Shown here in pieces: positions 1 through 64,000 of a stretch of 64,000 bases of DNA (the stretch's first letter is position 1; each line of letters starts with the position of its first letter). Position numbers and translations under genes: made by a program. The notes beneath the pieces are model-generated. The model was given only the letters and a program-made list of their open reading frames with translations, was not told the DNA's origin and searched no databases. The stretch comes from Cricetomys ansorgei (taxonomy: Eukaryota; Chordata; Mammalia; Rodentia; Nesomyidae): positions 159,501 to 223,500 of the forward strand of contig JAMJFZ010000165.1 of assembly GCA_026225945.1 (NCBI GenBank), in the 5' to 3' direction.

Positions 1-206
1 GTTTCATATCTGACTCCTCCTTCCTCTAAAAATCTGTAGAATATGGCTAGTCATTAAAGCTAGTTAACTTCTTAGATAGATTTCATATAAACTAATCAAA
101 TTTTGGCTCTTTTAAAAAAATCACTTTAGAATAGTCTATTTCAAGCTGATGAACTCTAGGGACTATCGTCCTCCAATCCATGGGTGCCTCCCCCCGAACC
201 CCCAGG

Positions 207-287
207 TTGAGGATGGAATCCAGAGCTTTGTGCATATCAGGCAAGCACTCTACATACACACAGCTGGGCTGTATCTCCAACTCCAAA
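207..287 (-). repeat. ID/B4-type tRNA-derived SINE fragment
   Basis: Reverse complement reads GGAGTTGGAGATACAGCCCA then AGAGTGCTTGCCTG, the ID-like head. Confidence 0.6.
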
Positions 288-840
288 CTGTTTCTTGAGG
301 AATTTCTTGATTTCTGGAAACAAACAAAAACATGTCAGCAGTGCAAAGGAGGATTCTTGATTTCATAATTGCAGAGGCAGGAGGACATATGTCTGGTAAA
401 TCTAAAAATTGTATCAGATTATTTTAGACAGTGGTTGAAAGAACAGTTGGGGAGCCTGGCTGAGCCTGTTCAGCTACACTGGAGACTGAAAATCTGATCT
501 GTCAGGCTGCTCCTGTGCCGTCTCATTCTTGGCACCGAGTTAGGATGTAAAAAGCACATTCCTGACATGTGATCTATTTTGCACTTTCACAGAATGACCA
601 GAGAATCAAAGATCAATAATACACACACACCTCCCCCTCTGTCTTTCTGTCTCTCCGTCTCTCTTTCTCACTCACACACACCTCTTCCCCTCTCTGTCCC
701 CCCCACCCCAAATTCTTATATATTTGGAGGCATTTTATAGGTATAGCCATGGTCCTAAAACCTGCTTGATCTTTCTGGAAGTTATTAGATGGAGAAATGC
801 ATAAGTGTTATATATATTCATAGTATCTCTTTTTAAAATT

Positions 841-1043
841 TTTCTAATGATTTACTTTTATTTTATGTACATTGGTGTTTTGTCTGCATGTGTGTCTGTC
901 AGATCCCCTAGAACTGGAGTCACAGATAGTTGTGAGCTGCCATGTGGGTTGTGAGCCACCATGTGGGTGATGGGAATCAAACTTGGGTCCTCTGCAAGAA
1001 CAATAAGAGCTCTAAATTTATAAGCCATTTCTTTATCTCCCTA
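841..1043 (-). repeat. B3/B2-type SINE
   Basis: Contains GTTGTGAGCCACCATGTGGG and the CTCTGCAAGAACAATAAGAG head, both antisense. Confidence 0.75.
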
Positions 1044-1170
1044 AATAATGATTTTTAAGAAGAGAGAATGAGGTGAACTAATTTGTGTTTTAGGAATATA
1101 ATCTTACATGTTTTCTATAGAAAATGGCTAGACAAAAATAAATTAACCCCAATCAAATCAAAACAGCCTT

Positions 1171-1543
1171 ATATATTAGTTTGGTTTTCTCTTGCTGTGG
1201 TAAAGACCTTGAATAAAAACAACTTGTGTCAGAAAGGATTCTTTAGCTTACAAATTATATCCCATCCCCAGAAGAAGCCAAGGCAGAGCTCAAGGCAGGA
1301 ACCTGGGCATAGGAACTAAAGGAGAGACCACCAATGAATGCTGCTTACTGGCCTGCTCCCCATAGCTTGCTCAGTTTGCATTCTTATACAACTCAGGACC
1401 AATAAGCTGGGCCCTTCTACATCAATCATCTTAAGGATAATGCCCCAAGACTTGCCTACAGCCAATCTGGGGAGGCATTTTTTCAATTGAGGTCCCTTCT
1501 CAGATAACTCTAGCTTGTATTGTTGACAAAATACTAGCCAACA
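1171..1543 (-). mobile_element. Solo LTR-like rodent repeat
   Basis: Antisense strand starts TGTTGGCTAG and ends near a CTTGCTGTGG-type 3' part. I recognise the body (GGAGGCATTTTTTCAATTGA on +, GCTGCTTACTGGCCTGCTCC) as an abundant murid LTR-like repeat; the family name is uncertain and no coding part is present. Confidence 0.55.
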
Positions 1544-1894
1544 CATCTGGTATTATTCATAGTAAAAAGGTATTATTCATTCCTGTTTCTTCCCTTTGCA
1601 GAAGAATTAATTTGTTTTCTCCTTAATCCTAATAATCCATTGTTGCCTCTGAGAGCAATTGGGATTCTCAAAGGATTAAAGATAGACAGGCAGAATTAGA
1701 GCAATATGCACATGGTTCAGTGTTCTGCTGTCACTTTAATGTTAGTAAATGCTTCTGGAATTTTTACTCCATTTTTTTTCTTCTTCTAAAGCTTCTAACT
1801 ATGTTGTAAGGAAAGAAAACCAATCAGTAGAACATTCTAGAACTGGGGCTGTATAAGTGACTTAGAAGAGTACAGATTGCTACCTGTCTAGTTG

Positions 1895-2110
1895 CTTTTG
1901 TGTGTCGTGTGGATGCATGTATGTTTATGTGTTTGTGTGTGCATGTATGTGGAGAATAGAACAATCTTAGGAGTGGTTTCTTGAGAGTCATTCATTCATT
2001 GTTTTGTGACACAGGGCCTTTCGTTGGCTTGAAGTTTATGGTAGAGTTGGTTGGCTGGCCAGTAAGCCCCACCGACCCTTCTGTCTTTGCCTCCCTGGCT
2101 CTGGGATGGG
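1895..2110 (-). repeat. Old composite rodent SINE fragment
   Basis: TG-rich start, then TTGGCTGGCCAGTAAGCCCC followed by CTTTGCCTCCCTGGCTCTGG. A similar layout recurs at 21725. Confidence 0.45.
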
Positions 2111-2117
2111 TGCTTGT

Positions 2118-2228
2118 TTTGTTTTTGAGAAAAGGTCTCACTATATAGTCTTGGCTCACCTGGAACTTACTGTGTAGACCAGATCATATAGATCTGTCTG
2201 CCTCTGCCTCTCGACTCCTGAGTTCTTT
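2118..2228 (-). repeat. B1 SINE fragment
   Basis: GAGAAAAGGTCTCACTATAT and CTGTGTAGACCAGATC are degenerate antisense B1. Confidence 0.7.
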
Positions 2229-2312
2229 TATATGTTTTTGCATGTTCACATTGTTGTGGGAAAGTTTTCCCTCATTGTATTTAATGAGAAAAATAATTTC
2301 AAAGTGTATATA

Positions 2313-2505
2313 TTATTGGATGGGCACGTAGCTTAGTTGGTAGAGTGCTTGCCAGGCTTGCATGAAGCTCTAGATTTGATCCACTTCGTAGAGTTGTGGT
2401 GGCATAAACCTGTAATCTAAATATTTAGGAGGTTGAGGCAAGAGGGTCAGACAATTAAGTTTTTTTCATTAGGTTCAGCTTGGGCTTACATGAGACCCTG
2501 TCCTT
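2313..2505 (+). repeat. B4-type SINE
   Basis: ID-like head (GCACGTAGCTTAGTTGGTAG) followed by a B1-like half (TGGTGGCATAAACCTGTAAT), the B4 layout. Confidence 0.7.
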
Positions 2506-2696
2506 AAAGAGAGAGATGGGTGGAGAAGTGGGAGAGGGAGATGGAGAGAGAGAGAGAATGAGAATGAGAATATATTGCTTACCCAAATGAATAACTGTTA
2601 ACTTTTTTAATTAGAAAGGAACTTAATGGTTAACTGACAGGGATGTAGTAGGAATGGAAAGAAATTTTATTGCTAGAAGCCACACAATTTAATGAT

Positions 2697-2925
2697 TGAG
2701 TGTTTCTCAACCTTTCTAAATACTGGGACTCTTTAATAGTTTCTCATGTTGTGGTGACCCCCCCCAACATAAAATTAATTTTGTTGCTACTTCATAACTG
2801 TAATTTTGCTACTGTTATGAATCAAAATGTAAATATTTGATATGCAGGATGGTCTTAAGTGATTCCTGTGAAAGGATCTTTCAACCCCCAAAGGGGTCTT
2901 GACCCACAAGTTGAGAATCCCTGGC
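2697..2925 (-). mobile_element. URR1-type non-autonomous hAT DNA transposon
   Basis: Outer parts are complementary (TTCTCAACC at the left, GTTGAGAATCC at the right). The body has TTGTTGCTACTTCATAACTG and CCCAAAGGGGTCTTGACCCA, the rodent URR1 pattern. A second copy lies at 45092. Confidence 0.75.
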
Positions 2926-3221
2926 GATGGATAGAGGAAGCAAACTTGTATTTAGGTGAAAGATATTTTGGCCTTGGTTGTGTGAAATTGAATGAAATGC
3001 TGGCAGAATAGCTAGGGGAATTAAGCCTGCTGCAAAAATGATTATGTGAGAATGTTAAAGAATCTAATGTTTTAGTTCATGGCTGCAAGTATTTCATGTC
3101 AAAAGCCAAGCAAAGAGGATTCAGTGTTTGCTGTTTTGTTTCTAAGTCAGAAACTTTGAGTACTTTACTAAACTCTGGGTAGAACACAGAAAGAAAAAAA
3201 GAAACTCTTAAAAAAAAAAAT

Positions 3222-3454
3222 CTAACCAGCCTGGTCTACGGAGTGAGTTCCAGCACAGCAAGAATTACAACAGAGAAACAGTGTCTCAACCCCCCACCCC
3301 CCAAAAAAAGGAACCAGGTGTGGTGGCACACACTTTAAATCCTAGTGCTTTGGAGGCAGAACAGGCAGATCTCTGTGAGTTTGAAGCCAGCCTTGTCTAC
3401 ATAATGAGTTTCAGGCCAGCCAGGGCTACACAGTGAATCCTTGTCTCAAAAAAG
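3222..3454 (+). repeat. Two adjacent B1 SINEs (first one 5'-truncated)
   Basis: CCAGCCTGGTCTACGGAGTG tail to about 3310, then a fuller B1 from ACCAGGTGTGGTGGCACACA. Confidence 0.8.
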
Positions 3455-3611
3455 TGGGCTGGAGAGATAATAAATTTCTGAGGACTGAATTCAATTTCCC
3501 AAACTCATGTTTAAAAAAGACTGGGTGCCATATGTTTTAATCCCAGTGTTGGGAAGGTGGAGACAGGGGTGTCCCTGAAGTTCACTGAGTTTAAGGCCTG
3601 TTCAGCTGTAA

Positions 3612-3720
3612 GGCTGGGTATGGTGGTACATCCTTTCACTCAGAAGGCAGAGGCAGGCAGATCTCGAGTTCAAGGCCAGCTACATAGAGAGAGACTCTGT
3701 CTCAACAAAACAAACAAAAA
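3612..3720 (+). repeat. B1 SINE
   Basis: GCTGGGTATGGTGGTACATC, GAGGCAGGCAGATCTCGAGT, then a CAAAACAAAC tail. A very degenerate SINE stretch precedes it (3455-3610). Confidence 0.75.
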
Positions 3721-3929
3721 AGAGGAGAAAGAAGATCAGGGGAGGGAGAGGGGGAAGAGGAATTGTGGTTGGTACTGGAAACCTAGTCACTTCTACCCCA
3801 GGCCGGTTAGTGAAGTCATAGATCTTGCAGGAGAACCTACAACTGCCCCTTTACTAAACTAGTTACATTCTAAATATTTATCCTTCTACTCATAGATTAG
3901 CGTAGTTCTCATCCCTCATCAAGGGAACT

Positions 3930-4480
3930 TCTCTTTGTAACAGATGGAGACCGTTACAGAAAACCACTGATCAAAATGCAGAGTTTTTGTGGAGTCCAGT
4001 CCCAACTGATATATCTACAACACAACTCCTGGACCTAAGGCTCAGGAAACATTGTGGAAGAGGTGCAGAAAGACTGTAAGAGCCAGAAGAACAGGGTTTT
4101 CGTCTCCTAGAAATGTCAAAGAAACTACACCCCTGAAATCTCAGCAGCATAGCTTCCTAAACATGGGCTGACGAGGGATGACACCAGTAGACATGCTAAC
4201 ATGGATCTATAGGCAACCAAGGAAGCTGAGAGCAGGATGGAGTATTCTTCAGGGGAGAGCATACTGATGGATTATCCAATACCAGTGCCAGCCCTGAAAA
4301 CTTACTCACGGAAGTAACGTTATACAGAGCAGGTTGTATTTATATATTTAAGAATGTATATACACACATAGTAATAACAATTTTAAAAAAGGCTATGAAT
4401 TTGAAAGAGGGGGTGGAGGCATGGGAGCAGTCAGAGAGGAAAAGAAGAGGTGAAATGATACAATAATCTCAAACATTTAA
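3930..4480 (+). mobile_element. L1 LINE 3' end (Lx-like), fragment
   Basis: Sequence such as CACCAGTAGACATGCTAACA, TGGTTATCC-like ATGGATTATCCAATACCAGT and GAGCAGGTTGTATTTATATA matches the 3' UTR of older rodent L1 elements. No open frame. Confidence 0.65.
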
Positions 4481-4978
4481 AGAACATTTATTTTATACCT
4501 TGAATTGTAATTTCTCAGTGATTCAAAATTGACCATAATTTCAAAACAGTAAAAAGATGTGATTCATTTCTGAATGGGAACTGTTTTTTGAAAAAGGAAA
4601 ATATTGATCAGATTTTAAAGTTCTACTAGGTGCCATGGTATTTAAACTCATAAGTATTTTTCCTTTTTAGCTTATGTAATGAATAAAAATTTCTTTCTGG
4701 CTCAAGAGATTGGTTGTTTCTTTTGGAATGCTTATGGTTTAGTTTTTATTTATTTCTTCCCTGTGAAATTGTATTGGTTTTGGTCTGCTGAGAGGGAAAC
4801 TTCCTTGAGAATGTGTCTTTCCCGTGGTCTCCTGCAGTGGTGAACTGCAGCGATTTGATTCCGCTCACAAGTCAGCGGCACTCCTGCTGCATCTCTTCTG
4901 ATTGTTGGGCAGGGGATTTTTCAGGGTCAAATGAGATGCATCTGTCAGATATTTCCATAGGAAAAGAAAATCAGTCTA

Positions 4979-5176
4979 GGGGGCTGGAGAGGTGGCGCAG
5001 TGGCTAAGAGCACTGGATGCTCTGGAGAACCTGGTTCCATTCCCAGCACCCACATGGGAGCTCATACCTGTCTACAACTCCCAGGCCCAGCGGATCTGAT
5101 ACCCTTACACAGGCATACACGAAGTCATAAACACTAGTGCGCATAAAATCAAAATAAATAAATCTTAAAAGAAAGA
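4979..5176 (+). repeat. B2 SINE
   Basis: GGGGGCTGGAGAGGTGGCGC head, complete to an AATAAATAAATC A-rich end. Confidence 0.85.
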
Positions 5177-5303
5177 AACTTTGTATGTTGTTAAAGGAGC
5201 AAACTAATAAGTATGGAGCCAAGTGTTTCAAATGATTAAGTATAGAAAATTCTCCAAGTTTCCTTAAAGTAATAAATGTTTTTTGTTTTTGTTTTTTTAC
5301 TTG

Positions 5304-5455
5304 AGTGTTGGTGTTGCACACCTTTAATCCCAGCACTTGGGAGGCAGAGGCAGATGGATTTCTGAGTTTGAGGTCAGCCTGGTCTACAGAGTGAGTTCCA
5401 GGACGGCTAGGACTACTCAGAGAAACCCTGACTGAAGAAACCTCCCCCAAAAAGG
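5304..5455 (+). repeat. B1 SINE
   Basis: CACACCTTTAATCCCAGCAC through CCTGGTCTACAGAGTGAGTT; ends about 355 bases before the start exon. Confidence 0.85.
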
Positions 5456-5886
5456 GGGTGGTGGTGGAAAATAAATCGTCTTCATGTGGAAACTTACCTT
5501 TTTAAGGAATTTCTTCAATGAGAAGATAAATATTTTTGTTTTGAATATATTACTGGAGATTGACCTAAAGATGATTTGATGCCTGTTATTTTGCAGGTTA
5601 TTTTTAATTAATCAGAGAATTTTTAAGAGTGTGAGAAAGAGATAATAGGATAGGAAAAGGAATTTCAGTTTTTACTGTTTGGTAAAGTACTGTTTGGGAG
5701 GTAAGGTTTGTAGAGGAGGGTAGGCTTTTAGAGGTAGAACTGTGTAGCGCTTATGAGTCAGCCTGTGCCCCTTAATTCTTATGACCTTGTGTGCAATGTT
5801 CTCTTTTAAAGGAACCTTGAGCATAACTTCAGAAGAAGAATTGATTTTTTATTTCTGGACTGCGTATATACTCCAAGGCCACCAGG

Positions 5887-59140
<53,254 letters not shown>

Positions 59141-59550
59141 ATAAATTACTGGACAAACTTGAAATCGTAGCAAAGGAAACAGGCAGTGTTAATGTTAACT
59201 CATGGGTTGAGTTGGTGCCTATGATACCCGTTATGGTTTTAATGTTGTGTTCCTAATACTAACTGGTTATTATTGTTAAAGTGTAAAACACTGGTAAACG
59301 TTTCAAGACCTCTCTTTTGCTTGTGTATTCTCAGTGGGCAGGTTCTAGAATTTGGTATAAAACATCAAGGCCCTGTATTTTTCTGATACCTTCCTCCATG
59401 GTGCCTAGGTTATTAATGTGCTTACACTGGCTTGTCTTGTTTGGGTGTAAGTTTTGTTATTTTTTTATAGTATTTACAAATTGATTTGATATCCCAAAAG
59501 GCCTGCTTCTTGGTTTATGCAAACATTTAAAAGAAGAATTTGATATATAG

Positions 59551-59576
59551 AATAAATGTCTCTGATTCCCAATAAA
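59551..59576 (+). terminator. Candidate proximal poly(A) signals
   Basis: AATAAA at 59551-59556 and 59571-59576, about 410 bases after the stop codon, followed by a weak T-containing stretch. Use would give a short 3' UTR; usage cannot be judged from DNA. Confidence 0.4.
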
Positions 59577-60561
59577 GATTAGAAATTGGCTTAAAAATAA
59601 CATGATCTGTGTGGACACAGCATTAGGTCTCACCTTGTCTGTTCTTCTCATTAAACATGGTTGGCATTTTTATAAGCTCAAACCGAAGGCCTACAGACAC
59701 ATTTTGTCCTACACAGCCTTGCATCTTCCACATCATCATCATCTTATTCTATATTTTTAAGGAACTGATTCAATCATTTTTAATGTATCAGAATATATAT
59801 AAAGTTTGTCACAACTCTAAAATCTTTAAGTTGGCACTGTCTGGGTTTCTATTTGATTTGCATTTTGAAGTTTATTGACTATCTCACACATAGAATGAAC
59901 TATATTTGCTAAAATTACACCAACAGAAATACCAACAAAAAAATTGTGTGCTTTGAGCAATGCGTATAAGTTTCTAAGAAGATTTTCTGGTGAGATGGAA
60001 GAGCTGGGAAGAGGCTGACACACACCTCGTCGCTATTTTCCAACAGCTGATGAGATAATAAAAGTAAACTTTGGTGGAGTCTGGAGCTGACCCATAGTGA
60101 ACTGTTCTTTGATCAACAGTAGTCGTGCTCACAGATGCTCACAGCAAGGAAAGAGAAGCTCTGATGGATAGTTACTACTCTGTCAATACCTCATTTCACC
60201 ATGTTGTGGTTGTAGTTTGCCTCCATGGAGAATCCTCTTTAAATAATAAAGAAAGAAAGAAAATGAAGGTGGATTTTCATGGAAGAAGGGCTTTTCTATG
60301 TACTTCTTCATCTCGTGGACTTGTCAGAAGCTTTTCTAAGCGTCAGGATGAAGGAGCCAGAGATCGGCAGACTTCAGTATCGAAGATTCCTACGTCACAC
60401 AAATCATCTGCCAAACATTCATCTTCCAAGGATGTGAAAACTTGCAGCCAAGAGAGCATAGCAGTCCAATAGGCCTTCATGACTGTGATCATATGCTTAT
60501 TTTCCCCTTGTGTGTGGTAGTATGCTTTATTAGAGCACATTAGTTTTATTATAGTGGGCTT

Positions 60562-60576
60562 CCCCCCCCCCCCCCC
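60562..60576 (+). repeat. Poly-C run (15 C) in the 3' UTR
   Basis: Uninterrupted C15 between T residues; a possible poly(C)-binding protein site. Confidence 0.9.
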
Positions 60577-61359
60577 TTCTAAGAAAGCGCTGTCTTAATG
60601 CACAGAAAGTTGCTTCCAACTTTTTCCCTTAAAAAATTTTGGGGAGATGTTTTTGCTCTCATGACTAGAACAATTCTAGTCTTCACTGGATGTTTGCATG
60701 ATAGGTTCGACTTGAGTAAATGATGCTTGCTGTGTGCTGACTTCATTGAGATGACAATCTCTGTGCCATTCGGTTTGAATGTACCCATGGTAGGCTACTT
60801 CACGTCAGTCACTTCAGTGCATCTATGTAATCTACAGTTGCCTTTTTCACACAAGATTATACTATTTTGGGTAAAAAAAAAAATTCATTTTCTAAAATTA
60901 AAAGTAATAATTATACAGGTTCCAACTCTGTAGCAAAAATGGGTTCCCGTTTTCCTAACTTGAAATAATGTATTTCAGGTCCGTGTGGTTTCTCTTTTAG
61001 TCATAGTTAAATTCCTTCCTGTACTCCTAAACACTAGGAGTGCGTTAACTCCCCACTGTTGACATTAGAATGAAGAGTTCTGTAATATTTTCATGTACAG
61101 ATGTGGGTGTTGGTATGCCCACAGGGATAGTCCAAAGAATTAGCTTTGTTCTTCATCTGCTAATCTAGTACCCTCATATTGCTGAAATGATCAGGCATCT
61201 AAAGAAGCCCTTAATTTTTTAGATGACCAGGAAAGAAATGAACCAGGGTTTGATTTCTTTCATGCATTTCAGAGTACTTACCTTAGAAAAGTGTATGCAC
61301 AAATTGCTTGATTGACTCACTGAACAAGTATATAGTACCACCATGCCCTGATATTACTT

Positions 61360-61470
61360 TGTTAAGACAGAGTCTCATTGATTTGCCCAGGCTGGCTTCA
61401 AACTTATAATCCTCCTGCCTCAGCTTCCCCAATTGCTGGAGTTAGAGGTGTGTGTCACTAGGCTCAGCTT
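61360..61470 (-). repeat. Old B1/B4-type fragment in the 3' UTR
   Basis: AGACAGAGTCTCATTGATTT, TGCCTCAGCTTCCCCAATTG; the only SINE seen in the alpha 3' UTR. Confidence 0.7.
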
Positions 61471-62382
61471 GTTTTTGTTTTTTTCGTTTTGTTTTGTTTT
61501 TTGATATGGTGATATCTCTTCCTAAGATTAAATTAAACAAGACCAAAGAAATTGTCATTAAAGCATTATTTTATTATGAAAATATCCCCAGGTGTGGTCA
61601 TCGTGAAATGGGCAAAAGTGCTTATGCTTGAGAAATTATATAATGATCTGGCATTACTGGGGATGTAGTAGAGTCCTGCTTTATGGGGTATAGTTTTCCA
61701 GACCAGGATGTAATTCTGTGGGCAGTCAGAAAATCTGGCTAATAAGTTTAAGCCAAAGGGCCTTTCCTTTTTACTCTTGCTTCTGATTCTTCTGGTACAG
61801 TAAATTGTTTCTCCTTTCATAGGTAATAGAACAGATGGGAATTGTTTATTACATTGAAGTGACTTGAAGTGACCTTTTGTGCTTTAGGTGTAAGATACTA
61901 AAACACAAACCACACCAGTGCCTGACGTTTAAATGCTATCAGAGCATAGGAAGTCACACAAGCTTCCCGTGGCCAGCTGTTGCCCCTGGTGCCTTACTGG
62001 TCCTTTGTTGACTCGCCTTAATGATTTACACAGAAGCCCGAGAGGAGAGAAGCTTCCTGTGGTCTGGTGTACCCTGATGAAGGAGTCTTAGGTTCAGTGC
62101 CAAGCAAGCATACGTTCTGTGTCATTACAAACAATTTTCATAACTGTCTGGTTAGTGTCATCCTCCCCCAGGTTTTAAAATCTGCTCTATAGATGGTTTG
62201 GTTCGCTTTAAGTTGTGAAATGTATTGTTTTCCCTATAATTACTGTAAAAAGAAGTTGTGAATCTTCTTGTTGATGAACTGTGGTTTTCCTCTGAGTTTC
62301 TTAAAACAATGCTTGAAGTTTGTCTGAGTGTTAAGACCTGCCTTTTCAGAAAGGGAGAGTTAGTTTGTAATGTTTAAAAAAA

Positions 62383-62403
62383 AATAAAGTGTCATTAAAT
62401 AAA
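62383..62403 (+). terminator. Paired poly(A) signals for the alpha transcript
   Basis: Two AATAAA hexamers 15 bases apart (62383-62388 and 62398-62403), followed within 30 bases by a T/GT-rich stretch (GATCTTTTAAGTGTGATT). This is the best-formed 3'-end signal after the alpha stop codon; cleavage would fall near 62420. Confidence 0.7.
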
Positions 62404-62616
62404 GGTTGAAGTGATCTTTTAAGTGTGATTCATCTCTGAGGAGGAGGGAAAGTGAAAAGATAATGCTAATCAATCAGTCTGTTCTGACTTATACTTACTG
62501 CTTTTTTTATCTGAAGATGGTTGTGTGTCAGATATCCTTTTTATATTTTTTTGTGTAGACTTGATTATTTTCAAGCTTTTGCATTTAATATCCTTTTCTA
62601 TTTTACAAAATTTAGG

Positions 62617-62695
62617 GCCATGGGATGTAGCTAAGTGGTATGCAAGCACTGAACCTATCACACAGGCCCTGGGTTGTGTCTGTAGTGCCACAAAA
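62617..62695 (+). repeat. ID-type SINE fragment
   Basis: GCCATGGGATGTAGCTAAGT, GGCCCTGGGTTGTGTCTGTA. Confidence 0.65.
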
Positions 62696-62783
62696 TGATA
62701 AGAATACAAGTCATTCTATATTATAGGAACTTTAAGTTATACTTTATGCTGTGTTTCTTTTTTGTTTTTTTTTTTTTTTTTTT

Positions 62784-62976
62784 ATGTTTTATCTATCTAT
62801 CCATCCATCCATCCTAGTGTGTCAGTGCTCTGTCTGCATGTGCATCTGCATGCCAGAAGAGGGCACCAGATCCCATTATAGACGGTTGTGAGCCATCATA
62901 CAGTTGCAGGGACTTCAATTCAGGGCCTCTGGAAGAACAGTCAGTGCTCCTAACCACTGAGCCATCTCTCAGCCCT
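62784..62976 (-). repeat. B2 SINE with poly-T and (ATCC)n
   Basis: Poly-T, ATCT/ATCC repeats, GTGCTCTGTCTGCATGTGCA, CTGAGCCATCTCTCAGCCC. Confidence 0.9.
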
Positions 62977-63215
62977 GCTGTATTTCTCTTAAATAAAATC
63001 TCTCATCTATGAGTAAGAATAATACTTTTTTTATTTCACTTTATATTAAACTTTTCAATTTTGTTTTTATTACATAGTCATGATTTGAAGTTCTTTTAAG
63101 TGACATACCTTTTCTCTCCCCTCTAACCTCTGCTTTTCTCCACTCAGTTTATTGTTAGTATGCTAGAAACAGGACAAAGCAGAGTTTTGATTTAGGGTTT
63201 TTTTTTTTTTTTCCC

Positions 63216-63320
63216 CACCCCGAGACAGGGTTTCTCTGTTGTAACTTTGGCTGTTCTGGAACTCATTCTCTAGACCAAGCTGGCCTCCAACTCACAGAGA
63301 TCCACCTGCTTCTGCCTCTC
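63216..63320 (-). repeat. B1 SINE, 5'-truncated
   Basis: GAGACAGGGTTTCTCTGTTG, TCTAGACCAAGCTGGCCTCC; stops at CTGCCTCTC. Confidence 0.88.
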
Positions 63321-63759
63321 AATTGATTTTGTTTTTTAAGTGGACCATTGGTCTTGTTAAAAATTTGGACCTAGCGGTTTTTTTTTTTTAATTTGGAAAA
63401 TAACACAGTTATGCATTGTAATTCAGAATGCAACATATACAACTCATATGAAATATTGTGTTTATAAGAGATGCTAAGCTTGAATTGCTCTATACCAAGT
63501 CTCACACCCTTCCCCTTCAAGTACTTCTATTTTTCTGCTCTGGAACCCCTAGTGTTCTAGGACACAGAGGCAATTGCAGTGTGGTATGTGCAGTAGTGGT
63601 TGTGTGGACAGAGTCACATCCAGAGAGAGTAGTGGGAGAGGGGCTTGGCGGGGGGGAGAGGGGGGAAGGAAGCCCTGGGCCAAGAGTGTGTGCCACAATA
63701 TAACTGAGAATTTTCCAAAGTAAGAACAAAGGAAGGAAGGATCCGGGAAGAAGAGAACA

Positions 63760-63860
63760 AGCCAGGATTGTTGACTATAGTCTTATCTCAGCACCAAGGA
63801 CACTGACAAGGGAGATCTCCTGGGCCAGCCTTGGCTACGTGAGATCTTGTCTCAAATAAA
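63760..63860 (+). repeat. Degenerate B1-type SINE
   Basis: ATCTCAGCACCAAGGACACT and GAGATCTTGTCTCAAATAAA. Confidence 0.55.
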
Positions 63861-63892
63861 ATAATAAAATACATACATACATAAAGTTGTGG

Positions 63893-64000
63893 GAGGTTGG
63901 TAAGATTCAGCAGTTAAGAACACTTGATGCTCTTGCAGAGGACCTGGGTTAGAATCCTAACACCCCATGGTGGCTCACAACCATCTTTAACCCCACTTCC
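63893..64000 (+). repeat. B2/B3 SINE cut by the window end
   Basis: AGATTCAGCAGTTAAGAACA, GCTCTTGCAGAGGACCTGGG, TGGTGGCTCACAACCATC. Confidence 0.85.

Larger units (their letters stand above)
1..5811 (+). other. Kif1b: 5' intron of Kif1b (partial) upstream of the start exon
   Basis: No exon recognised and no CpG-rich promoter. Holds the SINE, LTR-like, URR1 and L1 copies listed separately. Unassigned stretches at 291-840, 1544-1890, 2926-3220, 3721-3930, 4490-4980 and 5456-5811 show only AT-rich single-copy-looking sequence; 615-715 is CA/CT-rich and 2511-2570 GA-rich. Confidence 0.8.
59141..62425 (+). other. Kif1b: Kif1b alpha 3' UTR, about 3.3 kb
   Basis: From the stop to the paired polyadenylation signals at 62383 and 62398. 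It is AU-rich, almost SINE-free (one old B1/B4 fragment at 61360-61470), and holds internal AATAAA hexamers at 59551, 59571, 60057 and 60245 that could give shorter ends. It contains a 15-base C run at 60562-60576 and a 102-codon ATG frame at 60164-60472 (see findings). The low repeat density compared with the introns supports its being transcribed and constrained. The 3' end is inferred, not seen. Confidence 0.75.
62426..64000 (+). other. Kif1b: Downstream of alpha poly(A): presumed intron of beta transcripts
   Basis: Holds ID-, B2- and B1-type copies and a G-rich patch (63640-63670). No further coding exon is visible up to the window end, so the beta tail starts beyond it. Confidence 0.7.

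Noticed and set aside
4979..5060. tRNA-like heads of B2, B3 and ID elements as possible tRNA genes
   Set aside because: They are SINE heads followed by SINE bodies and A-rich tails; none keeps an intact tRNA cloverleaf that I can fold by eye.
5004..5450. 148-codon minus-strand frame
   Set aside because: It lies across a B2 and a B1 SINE; the protein text is the usual antisense B1 translation (GTHSVDQADLKL type).

Overview
The window is vertebrate nuclear DNA from a muroid rodent. It is saturated with B1, B2/B3 and B4/ID-type SINEs, carries rodent-type L1 and URR1 copies and older mammalian-wide MIR and L1M fragments, and contains one large split gene on the + strand. Species cannot be fixed by eye. 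The youngest B1 copies share a variant that I do not recall as the house-mouse or Norway-rat consensus.

The gene is Kif1b, the kinesin-3 motor KIF1B. Coding exon 1 (ATG at 5887), 19 further internal coding exons and the terminal exon specific to the short alpha isoform (57656-59140, then a 3' UTR to about 62425) can all be placed with GT-AG junctions that keep one reading frame. Joined, they give 1193 codons when both neck inserts are used. Skipping the 40-residue neck block gives 1153, and an 18-nt microexon at 33762 adds six. No CpG-rich promoter lies upstream of 5812, so the 5' non-coding exon(s) and promoter must be left of the window. The exons for the long beta tail are not seen and must lie right of it.

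Layout: 1-5811 is 5' intron. 5812-5992 is the start exon, followed by a 15-kb first coding intron. Exons from 21372 to 36500 build the motor domain: P-loop, switch I, switch II and lysine loop. 36501-40785 holds the alternatively spliced neck. 44675-51058 holds the coiled coil, the FHA domain and a second coiled coil. 51059-57655 is the intron in which the alpha/beta choice is made. 57656-62425 is the alpha tail exon and 3' UTR, and 62426-64000 is intron of beta transcripts.

I saw no second protein gene, tRNA/rRNA gene or CRISPR array, and no evidence of an undescribed system. The points of most interest are the in-frame splice options in the motor and neck (one 21-nt microexon candidate appears unreported to me), a long open frame in the 3' UTR, serial SINE insertion at one target site, and the B1 subfamily signature. 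Rodent SINE family names are from recognition of consensus features, not from a search; SINE ends are good to roughly 5-15 bases.
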